From an uncultured beta proteobacterium (GTDB lineage: Bacteria > Pseudomonadota > Gammaproteobacteria > Burkholderiales > Rhodocyclaceae), in assembly GCA_903930395.1 (NCBI GenBank), contig CAIYYE010000078.1, forward strand, positions 1-7,239: 7,239 nt of DNA, read 5' to 3'. The notes below the pieces were generated by a model, which searched no databases, had not been told where the DNA came from, and saw nothing but the letters and a program-made list of their open reading frames with translations. Position 1 is the stretch's first letter; every line of letters begins with the position of its first letter. Shown piece by piece: positions 1 to 5,009 of this stretch. Position numbers and translations under genes: made by a program.

Positions 1-66
1 CGCACTGTCTTCGGCTCGGCTTCGCGGCACGAACAGACAACCAACGAAATTCTTTCGGCAAATTGA
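1..66 (+). CDS. 3' end of a possible upstream gene (partial, unidentified)
   Basis: Frame 1 is open from the window edge to a TGA at 64-66, giving about 21 residues ending in EILSAN. The stop lies one base before the ATG of the next gene (TGA-A-ATG). That is the spacing of translationally coupled genes, and it would explain why the next gene lacks a clear Shine-Dalgarno sequence. Third-position GC is somewhat better in this frame than in the frame leading into the next gene. The fragment is too short to assign a family. The next gene's own frame is also open back to base 1, so this stretch could instead be non-coding or an N-terminal extension. Confidence 0.4.
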   Translation, partial: RTVFGSASRHEQTTNEILSAN

Positions 67-67
67 A

Positions 68-502
68 ATGTCACATACCCCCTTCTCCGGCAGCATCCCC
101 GACGATCGGCTCTATTGCCCGCGCTACGACATGTGGGTGCAGGAGGTCGGTGGGGGGGAGGTGTTGATCGGGGCGACGAGTTTCGGCATTTTCCTGGCGG
201 GCGAGATCATTGCCTTTACAGCCAAGCCAAAGGGGGCGGCGGTTGAGTTCGGGCGGGGGATGGGCACGGTGGAGTGCCGCAAGACCGTGCTCGCGGTGCA
301 TGCGCCGATTTCCTTTGTCTTGCTCGAAGGCAATGACGAGGCCGAGGAGCGGCCGCGCCTGGTCAATCTTGAACCTTACGCGGCCGGCTGGATGGCGCGG
401 GCGAGGCCGAGTGCATGGGCCGACGAAAAGTTGGCGCTGGTCGATGCGGCGACCTATCGGCAGCACATTCTGACAATCGAACCGGAGGCCACTTTTGGCT
501 GA
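68..502 (+). CDS. GcvH-like lipoyl-domain protein (LbpA-like candidate)
   Basis: This 144-residue protein has the layout of glycine cleavage H protein. A YCPRYDMWV segment (16-24) sits where H proteins have Y-x-x-x-HEWV. The lipoylation region has E69 and K72 in the ESVK-type spacing, P80 eight residues after the lysine, and a C-terminal N-x-x-PY-x-x-GW block (100-108). K72 is therefore the predicted lipoyl-lysine. It departs from canonical GcvH in two places: HEW is replaced by DMW, and the segment around residues 34-56 (IGATSFGIFLAGEIIAF) is divergent. No gcvT or gcvP is nearby; instead the gene overlaps a DsrE-family gene. Lipoate-binding proteins (LbpA) of the sHdr sulfur-oxidation pathway are GcvH-like and sit near DsrE/TusA carriers, so a sulfur-carrier role is a reasonable inference but not proven. 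The ATG at 68 is chosen for its position one base after an upstream stop; the SD is poor. Confidence 0.85.
   Translation: MSHTPFSGSIPDDRLYCPRYDMWVQEVGGGEVLIGATSFGIFLAGEIIAFTAKPKGAAVEFGRGMGTVECRKTVLAVHAPISFVLLEGNDEAEERPRLVNLEPYAAGWMARARPSAWADEKLALVDAATYRQHILTIEPEATFG
484..488 (+). promoter_or_regulatory. Shine-Dalgarno that fixes a TTG start
   Basis: A GGAGG core inside the 3' end of the GcvH-like gene is followed after six bases by TTG at 495. The good SD and spacing, with no suitable ATG or GTG nearby, support TTG as the start of the DsrE-family gene. Confidence 0.75.
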
Positions 503-869
503 CAAACTGGCGTTTTTGATCTGGGCGGCAACGTCGGAGCATCCTGAACGGGTCGTGACGCCCCTGATTCACGCGCTGGCGGGGCGGGCGCTCGATGCCG
601 AGGTCGAGATCCACTTCGCCGGACCAGCCGTGCGCTGGCTGGTCGAAGGTGTGGCCGATGCGGCATATCCCACCGCGAGCATGGAAAAATCCATCGGCGA
701 GTTCCTGCGTGAAGTGCAGCAGGCGGGTGTGACGCTCTACGCCTGCGGCATGGCCCAGGCCCAGTGGGTAAATGTCGGGGAAACTCTGCTGGCGACAAGC
801 CGCCATGCTGGCGCGACGGCTTTTGTCGCCCGCACGCTCGACCCCGAGTGGCGGACGCTGACCTACTAA
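495..869 (+). CDS. DsrE/DsrF-family sulfur-carrier-like protein
   Basis: This 124-residue soluble protein has DsrE-fold features. It opens with a hydrophobic beta strand (KLAFLIWAAT) and continues with an alternating alpha/beta pattern. A helix SIGEFLREVQQAG is followed by the strand and loop VTLYACGMAQ, with Cys84 at the position of the persulfide-carrying cysteine of DsrE/TusD. DsrE-type proteins accept and pass on sulfane sulfur in the cytoplasm, in sulfur oxidation or tRNA thiolation. Start: TTG at 495, overlapping the preceding GcvH-like gene by 8 nt and backed by GGAGG at 484-488, so the two are almost certainly co-translated. The TAA stop at 867-869 overlaps the stop of the convergent lipoprotein gene. 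TusB/C-type partners are not visible, so this is not the standard tusDCB set. The exact substrate is unknown. Confidence 0.85.
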   Translation: MADKLAFLIWAATSEHPERVVTPLIHALAGRALDAEVEIHFAGPAVRWLVEGVADAAYPTASMEKSIGEFLREVQQAGVTLYACGMAQAQWVNVGETLLATSRHAGATAFVARTLDPEWRTLTY

Positions 870-1357
870 GCCTTGGGCTGAACCCGCTGCGAGGTCTTCT
901 TGACGCCGCCGTTATCGGTGTCGAAGTGCACCATGAAATAGGTTTCATCCATCGGCGGCATGCCTTCGATGCGCCATTCCCAGATTTCCTCGCGCAGGTT
1001 GTTGAAGACCTGCTTCGTCCCCGGTGCGCCAAACAGGCGGCGGATATCGTCCTTGCTCATACCGGGGTGCACCTTGCCGTAGTTGGCGTCGTTGAGCACC
1101 TGTTCGATTTTGGTGATGACCTGATTGCTGCCGAAGGAAATCATGTAGCAGTTCGTCCCGCTAGGTTGCCGGGCGTATTCCCAGGTTGCCGTGCCGTCGT
1201 CGTTCCAGTGCACAAAGCCCGGCTCGCCCATGCGGGCGCGTACTTCGGCCTGTGTCGTGATGCCGGGTTTCATTTCCTGCATGTTCACGTAGTCGCAGCC
1301 GGGCATTACGGCGATGATGGCCGAGGCGGTGGCGCTGATCCAGGCGGGGAGTTTCAT
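866..1357 (-). CDS. Lipoprotein with two BamE/SmpA-like repeats
   Basis: This 163-residue protein starts with a basic/hydrophobic leader (residues 1-20) and a cysteine at 21 (VMPG-C), a weak but plausible lipobox. The mature part consists of two copies of a BamE/SmpA-like module, about residues 29-87 and 96-159. Each has a PG-(I/M)-x-x-x-x-(E/D)-(V/I)-R start, a G-x-PG turn, a W-E-(Y/W) strand, and a final hydrophobic strand with an N-x-V or G-V-K ending. BamE helps the BAM complex insert outer-membrane proteins, but typical BamE has a single module of about 110 residues, so this is a relative and not BamE itself. Asp22 at the +2 position would favour inner-membrane retention under the E. coli Lol rule. 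The start is supported by GGAG (complement of 1363-1366) five bases upstream of the ATG. It is transcribed alone, convergent with the DsrE gene and divergent from the rhodanese. Confidence 0.82.
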   Translation of the reverse strand: MKLPAWISATASAIIAVMPGCDYVNMQEMKPGITTQAEVRARMGEPGFVHWNDDGTATWEYARQPSGTNCYMISFGSNQVITKIEQVLNDANYGKVHPGMSKDDIRRLFGAPGTKQVFNNLREEIWEWRIEGMPPMDETYFMVHFDTDNGGVKKTSQRVQPKA

Positions 1358-1386
1358 GCGGGCTCCAAGATGACGTGTCGATCGAG

Positions 1387-1416
1387 TTTACGCTTTACGC
1401 AGCTTGCTTTCATAAT
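1387..1416 (+). promoter_or_regulatory. Predicted sigma-70-type promoter for the rhodanese gene
   Basis: TTTACG (1387-1392) and CATAAT (1411-1416) are separated by 18 bp in the AT-rich divergent intergenic region. They would place the transcript start about 18 bases before the rhodanese ATG. Both hexamers deviate from consensus, so this is a prediction by pattern only. Confidence 0.4.
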
Positions 1417-1440
1417 ATCGGACTACTCTAATTTTCGGAT

Positions 1441-1839
1441 ATGTCCATGCAGCATCTTGATCCCCTGGCCGCCCATGCCCTGCTTCAGGAAAAGCCCGAG
1501 GCCATGCTCATCGATTGCCGGACAGAAATCGAGCACATGTATGTCGGCCATCCGGTCGGTGCCGAGCATGTGGCCTGGCAGGAAGCGCCCGACTGGGAGG
1601 TCGATCCGGAGTTTGTCGAGAAGGTCAAATGGCTGGTGCGCAACGACCTGAGCCGTCCGCTGCTGATCATTTGCCGCAGCGGCCACCGTTCCATAATGGC
1701 CGGCGAAGCACTGGAAGCAGCGGGGTTCGTCAATGTGATCAATGTCCTCGAAGGTTTCGAGGGGCCGCTCGATGACGATTACCATCGCGGCACCCTGGGT
1801 GGCTGGCGCTGTCGCGGCTTACCCTGGTATCAGTCTTAG
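1441..1839 (+). CDS. Single-domain rhodanese-like sulfurtransferase
   Basis: This 132-residue cytoplasmic protein has no signal peptide and covers one rhodanese domain. AMLIDCRTEIEHMYVGH (21-37) carries the early domain signature (IDCR, then a GH position). The active-site loop is CRSGHRS with Cys78 as the persulfide cysteine, and NVINVLEGFEGPLD (98-111) is the typical end of the domain. The six-residue loop C-R-S-G-H-R is intact, so the protein should be catalytically active in transferring sulfane sulfur, e.g. from thiosulfate or a persulfide donor to a thiol acceptor. The physiological donor and acceptor are unknown. A sulfur-carrier-like DsrE gene lies about 570 bp upstream on the same strand, a suggestive but unproven link. 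The SD before the ATG at 1441 is weak; Met3 at 1447 is an alternative start. The last 21 nt overlap the 3' end of the convergent transporter gene. Confidence 0.93.
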   Translation: MSMQHLDPLAAHALLQEKPEAMLIDCRTEIEHMYVGHPVGAEHVAWQEAPDWEVDPEFVEKVKWLVRNDLSRPLLIICRSGHRSIMAGEALEAAGFVNVINVLEGFEGPLDDDYHRGTLGGWRCRGLPWYQS

Positions 1840-3024
1840 TTTCTGGTGTAGCAGGGCGGCCATGCCGCCAGCCAGCAGCAGCCCGGTCATGCCGAGCGCC
1901 ATGGTCAGTGTCGAGCCCCACAGCGCCGGGACGATCAGAGCGGCGACCAGGCTGTTGAATCCCGACTGGAAAAAAGTCTGGCAGGACGCGGCGAGACCGC
2001 GCTGGGCCGGGAAGGGATCGAGGGCAAAAAGGGTCAGGTTGGGCATGGCCAGCGACATGCCGGTGGTGTACACGAAGAGGGGCATGACGCTCCATGGCAG
2101 TCCCGGCGGTAGCGCCAGATTGACGCTCAGGTTGATGGCTGCGGCGCTGCCCATGAAGGCATAGCCGATAACGATGGTCCGGCTCGGTGAAATCTTGCCG
2201 GCCAGCCGGCCGGACAGCCATGAACCGGCGACCAGCCCGCCCATGGCCGGCCCGAAAAGCCAGAGAAAGCCGGTTTCCGGCACGCCGAGATGGGTCATCA
2301 GGAAAACTGGCGCCGACAGCACATAGATGAAAAAACCCGAGAAATTGAGCGACAGCGCCGCACAGGCGAGCAGGAAGGGCGGCGAGGACATCACCTTCCA
2401 GTAAGTCCGGCCGAGATAGCCGGGGCGTAGCGACTGTCGTTTTTCCGGTGGCAGGGTTTCCGGCAGCAGTTTCCAGCAGGCCAGCCAGAGGGCAGCGGTC
2501 GCCACGACGAGGAAGGCGAAGACCGAACGCCAGCCGAAGAAGGTCTGCAGCCAGCCGCCAATCACCGGCGCGATGGCCGGGGCCAGGGCGAACATCATGG
2601 TGATCTGCGACATCAGGCGTTGGGCGGGAGGGCCGTCGAACAGGTCGCGGACGATGGCGCGGCTGATGACGATGCCTGCACCCGCCGTCATGCCCTGCAT
2701 CGCCCGCCAGAACCACAGGTGCTCGATGCGCGTTGCCAGCGTGCAGCCGGCCGAGGCGATGGCGAACAGGCCAAGGGCGACGAGTATGACCTTGCGCCGG
2801 CCGAAGCGGTCGGCAATCGCGCCATGCCACAGGGTCATCAGGGCGAAGGAGAGCAGGTAGATGGAGAGTGTCTGCTGGACTTCGAGCGGCGTGGCGTTGA
2901 GCTTTTCGCCGATTTCATGAAAAGACGGCAGATAAGTGTCGATGGAAAACGGGCCAAGCGCCGACAGCGAGGCCAGCAGAATGGCGATGCCGCGTGTTTC
3001 CCGCCGGGTCTTGTGCTCACCCAC
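1819..3024 (-). CDS. Bcr/CflA-family MFS drug-resistance transporter
   Basis: This is a multidrug:proton antiporter-type MFS protein of the inner membrane, about 401 residues with 12 predicted membrane helices. The first helix carries LLASLSALGPFSIDTYLPSF, a hallmark of the Bcr/CflA group. MFS motif A follows helix 2 as GAIADRFGRRKV. Helices 4-5 contain the RAIVRDLFDG and APAIAPVIGGWL segments typical of DHA1 exporters. I chose GTG at 3022-3024, which overlaps the comM stop by 8 nt and leaves about 11 residues before helix 1, giving a length close to E. coli Bcr. An in-frame ATG at 3097-3099 would add 25 low-complexity residues inside comM and looks less likely; TTG at 3028-3030 is also possible. 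No strong SD is present, consistent with coupling to comM. The substrate (bicyclomycin, chloramphenicol, other) cannot be told from sequence. Confidence 0.92.
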   Translation of the reverse strand: MGEHKTRRETRGIAILLASLSALGPFSIDTYLPSFHEIGEKLNATPLEVQQTLSIYLLSFALMTLWHGAIADRFGRRKVILVALGLFAIASAGCTLATRIEHLWFWRAMQGMTAGAGIVISRAIVRDLFDGPPAQRLMSQITMMFALAPAIAPVIGGWLQTFFGWRSVFAFLVVATAALWLACWKLLPETLPPEKRQSLRPGYLGRTYWKVMSSPPFLLACAALSLNFSGFFIYVLSAPVFLMTHLGVPETGFLWLFGPAMGGLVAGSWLSGRLAGKISPSRTIVIGYAFMGSAAAINLSVNLALPPGLPWSVMPLFVYTTGMSLAMPNLTLFALDPFPAQRGLAASCQTFFQSGFNSLVAALIVPALWGSTLTMALGMTGLLLAGGMAALLHQKLRLIPG

Positions 3025-4513
3025 GGGCAAGTCGCCGGTACTGGATGGCCTCGGCGACGTGGGTGGCGCGGATTTCGTCGCTCGCGGCGAGGTCGGCAAT
3101 GGTCCGGGCGACTTTGAGTATGCGGTGCCAGGCGCGGGCCGACAGGTCGAGCTGGGCGGTTGCCTGCTGCAGCAACTTGCTGCCCGTTGCGTCGGGCTGG
3201 CAACAGGTATCGACTTCCTTGGTGCTCAGCCGGGCATTCGGCTTCTGTTGGCGTTCAACCTGCCGGTTCTGCGCCTCTTCGACGCGGGCGCGGACGCAGG
3301 CTGACGATTCGCCATCGGCCTTGCCGGCAAGATTCTCGGCAAGCAGGGCGGGGACTTCGATGATCAGGTCGATACGATCGAGGAAAGGGCCCGAGAGTTT
3401 TCCGCGGTAGCGGGCGATCTGGTCAGGCGAGCAGCGGCACTTGCCGTTGGATGCTCCGTGATGGCCGCAGGGGCAGGGATTCATCGCCGCGATAAGCTGG
3501 AATTCCGCCGGGAATTCGGCCTGGCGGGCGGCGCGCGCGATATGGACGCGCCCCGATTCGAGCGGCTCGCGCAGGGTTTCCAGCACTTTGCGGTCAAACT
3601 CCGGCAACTCGTCGAGGAACAATATTCCCTGATGGGCCAGGCTGATTTCACCGGGGCGCGGCGGGTTGCCCCCACCGACCAGGGCTACGGCCGAGGCGGT
3701 ATGGTGCGGCTGGCGGTAGGGGCGAATGCCGAAGGCTTCAGGCCGGAACTGGCCGACCAGCGACAGTACGGCCGCCGAGGACTTGGCTGCTTCGCCTTTG
3801 AGTGCCGGCATGAGGCCGGGCAGGCGGGCGGCGAGCATGGATTTTCCCGAACCCGGCGGGCCGACCATTAATAGTGAGTGATTGCCGGCAGCAGCGATTT
3901 CCAGAGCCCGCTTGGCCTGGGCTTGCCCGCGGACTTCGGACAGATCCGGAAAGACGGGCGGATTCTCCGAAGCTGGCGTAGCGATTGCCTGCGGTAGCGA
4001 TTCACGCTCGGCAAGATGGGCGCAGACCTCAAGCAGCGAACGGGCTGCAAGTATTTCGTTGCTGCCGATCAGCGCCGCTTCGCGGGCGCTCGCTTCGGGC
4101 AGGATGAAGTGTTTGCCGTGGCCGGCGGTTTGCAGTGCCATGGCCAGGGCGCCGCGAATCGGGCGCAAGGCGCCGGATAGCGAGAGTTCGCCAGCGAATT
4201 CGTAGTCGGCCAGAGGTTTGGCCGGAATCTGCCCACTGGCGGCAAGGATGCCAAGGGCGATGGGCAGGTCAAAGCGTCCGGACTCCTTGGGCAGGTCGGC
4301 CGGGGCGAGGTTGACGGTAATGCGCTTGTTGGGGAATTCGAAGCCGGAATTGACAATGGCCGCGCGCACGCGGTCGCGGGCTTCCTTGACCTCGGTATCA
4401 GGCAGGCCGACCAGCGTGAAGCTGGGTAGACCACTGGCCAGATGGGCCTCGACCGTTACCGGCGGCGCGTTCAGGCCATCCAGTCCGCGACTGTGAGCGA
4501 TGGCCAGGGCCAT
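3017..4513 (-). CDS. comM: YifB/ComM-type Mg-chelatase-like AAA+ ATPase
   Basis: This 498-residue protein is complete by comparison with the family (about 500). Residues 1-165 form the Lon-protease-like ChlI N-terminal domain: MALAIAHSRGLDGL, then SGLPSFTLVGLPDTEVKE and the RITVNLAPADLPKESGRFDL block. The AAA+ module follows, with Walker A GPPGSGKS (218-225), Walker B ILFLDE (297-302), and a Cys pattern C347-P-C349...C359-R-C361 that looks like a zinc-binding knuckle. GPFLDRIDL contains the probable arginine finger R380. The C-terminal Mg-chelatase domain ends in AIQYRRLARG. In Vibrio and Haemophilus, ComM is a hexameric helicase that promotes branch migration during natural transformation, and that role is inferred here. 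It lies 12 nt after ubiK and overlaps the transporter gene, so the three probably form one operon. Confidence 0.96.
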   Translation of the reverse strand: MALAIAHSRGLDGLNAPPVTVEAHLASGLPSFTLVGLPDTEVKEARDRVRAAIVNSGFEFPNKRITVNLAPADLPKESGRFDLPIALGILAASGQIPAKPLADYEFAGELSLSGALRPIRGALAMALQTAGHGKHFILPEASAREAALIGSNEILAARSLLEVCAHLAERESLPQAIATPASENPPVFPDLSEVRGQAQAKRALEIAAAGNHSLLMVGPPGSGKSMLAARLPGLMPALKGEAAKSSAAVLSLVGQFRPEAFGIRPYRQPHHTASAVALVGGGNPPRPGEISLAHQGILFLDELPEFDRKVLETLREPLESGRVHIARAARQAEFPAEFQLIAAMNPCPCGHHGASNGKCRCSPDQIARYRGKLSGPFLDRIDLIIEVPALLAENLAGKADGESSACVRARVEEAQNRQVERQQKPNARLSTKEVDTCCQPDATGSKLLQQATAQLDLSARAWHRILKVARTIADLAASDEIRATHVAEAIQYRRLARG

Positions 4514-4525
4514 GAAATGCCCGGC

Positions 4526-4768
4526 TTACTGGCCCGAGCGGGCTTTTTCCAGCGCGTCGACGCGGGCTTCGAGGGTCTTGAGCTTTTCGCGGGTGCGGGC
4601 CAGCACTTCAGCCTGCACGTCGAATTCCTCGCGGGTCACGAGATCGAGCTTGGAGAAAAAGCCGCTCATAACCATTTTGGCGTTCTTCTCAATGTCTTTT
4701 GCCGGCGAATTGGCCAGCAGGGCGCTGATCTTGGCGCCGAATTCTTCAAGTGTCTTGGGGTCGAGCAT
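4526..4768 (-). CDS. ubiK: UbiK-family ubiquinone biosynthesis accessory factor (YqiC)
   Basis: This small 80-residue protein of the BMFP/YqiC family starts MLDPKTLEEFGAKISALL and ends in a heptad-patterned coiled coil (about 47-77: REEFDVQAEVLARTREKL and following). The middle part, AKDIEKNAKMVMSGFFSKLDLV, is typical of the family. In E. coli, UbiK binds UbiJ and lipids and helps aerobic ubiquinone synthesis; the trimeric coiled coil is known for homologues. The ATG at 4766-4768 is chosen because GGAGG (complement of 4774-4778) lies five bases upstream; an earlier in-frame GTG at 4796-4798 lacks such support and would extend beyond the family start. It is the first gene of the minus-strand ubiK-comM-transporter run. 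I found no convincing sigma-70 promoter upstream. Confidence 0.92.
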   Translation of the reverse strand: MLDPKTLEEFGAKISALLANSPAKDIEKNAKMVMSGFFSKLDLVTREEFDVQAEVLARTREKLKTLEARVDALEKARSGQ

Positions 4769-4826
4769 GATGTCCTCCGTGATTTTTGAGTTTAACACAA
4801 CGGGATTTTTGCGGTTTTGGCCGGCC

Positions 4827-4885
4827 GCTTAACCATGGTGCGTAACGCTCTGTAACCGCACTGCTTTGGTGCGACAAGATGGTGC
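4827..4885 (+). promoter_or_regulatory. Cluster of three NtrC-like enhancer sites
   Basis: TGGTGC occurs three times in the same orientation (4836-4841, 4867-4872, 4880-4885). Each forms the right half of a 15-bp NtrC-type site of the form GCAC-N7-GTGC. The middle copy, GCACTGCTTTGGTGC (4858-4872), is a full match. The outer two have imperfect left halves (GCTT at 4827-4830, GCGA at 4871-4874). The sites lie roughly 85-130 bp upstream of the transcript start predicted from the sigma-54 promoter, a normal enhancer distance. Downstream glnK-amtB is the classic NtrC target. Confidence 0.75.
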
Positions 4886-4905
4886 ATGAGTCCAGGGTAT
4901 ATGGC

Positions 4906-4918
4906 CAATCCTTTGATT
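4906..4918 (-). promoter_or_regulatory. IHF-consensus site between enhancer and promoter
   Basis: The minus strand reads AATCAAAGGATTG, a perfect match to the IHF consensus WATCAA-N4-TTR. It sits between the NtrC-like sites and the sigma-54 promoter, where IHF commonly bends DNA to bring the activator to RNA polymerase. The core overlaps the FNR-like palindrome at 4913-4926, so the two proteins could not easily bind together. Confidence 0.55.
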
Positions 4919-4926
4919 TTGATCAA
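4913..4926. promoter_or_regulatory. FNR/Anr-type box
   Basis: TTGATTTTGATCAA matches the FNR/Anr consensus TTGAT-N4-ATCAA at every defined position, and one extra T/A pair on each side extends the symmetry. Its centre is about 43 bp upstream of the start predicted from the sigma-54 promoter and 12 bp from the -24 element. FNR family members are oxygen-responsive, so anaerobic modulation is suggested. AT-rich palindromes of this form can also occur by chance, and no clear sigma-70 promoter is placed for a class II activator. Confidence 0.55.
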
Positions 4927-4935
4927 AAAACCGCC

Positions 4936-4952
4936 CTGGCACGGCTTCTGCT
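4936..4952 (+). promoter_or_regulatory. Sigma-54 (RpoN) promoter for the porin-glnK-amtB operon
   Basis: CTGGCACGGCTTCTGCT matches YTGGCACG-N4-TTGCW with one mismatch (CTGCT for TTGCT). The invariant GG (4938-4939) and GC (4950-4951) have the required 10-bp spacing. It predicts a start near 4963 and a leader of about 47 nt. Upstream NtrC-like sites and the downstream PII and ammonium-transporter genes support the call. Confidence 0.8.
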
Positions 4953-5009
4953 ATTGCTGTACTGCACAATTATCTTTTTTCACTTTAATCAATCTGTAGG
5001 AGAGATCAC

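Noticed and set aside
68..502. Calling the first complete gene a standard gcvH
   Set aside because: The lipoyl region fits, but HEW is lost, residues 34-56 diverge, gcvT/gcvP are absent and the gene is coupled to a DsrE gene. I therefore gave no gcvH symbol.
1412..1440. Possible minus-strand promoter (TATTAT) for the lipoprotein gene
   Set aside because: A -10-like TATTAT exists on the minus strand, but no acceptable -35 hexamer is found 16-18 bp away, so I did not list it.
764..1651. Plus-strand open frame of 295 codons across the lipoprotein gene and rhodanese start
   Set aside because: It is antisense to the BamE-like lipoprotein and out of frame with the rhodanese. The opposite strand has a signal peptide, SD and two domain repeats; this frame shows no recognisable domain and is a GC-rich shadow.
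1739..2830. Minus-strand open frame of 363 codons overlapping the exporter
   Set aside because: The Arg/Pro/His-rich translation has no membrane helices or motifs. The other minus frame encodes a clear 12-helix Bcr/CflA transporter.
4532..4548. Terminator-like GCCCG-AG-CGGGC followed by TTTTT on the plus strand
   Set aside because: It lies within the ubiK coding end on the opposite strand and no plus-strand gene ends there. The true stem is only about four pairs with a tetraloop, so it is probably a coding coincidence.
4954..4975. Possible sigma-70 -10 element (CACAAT) upstream of the porin
   Set aside because: No matching -35 at normal spacing; the sigma-54 element just upstream explains the region better.
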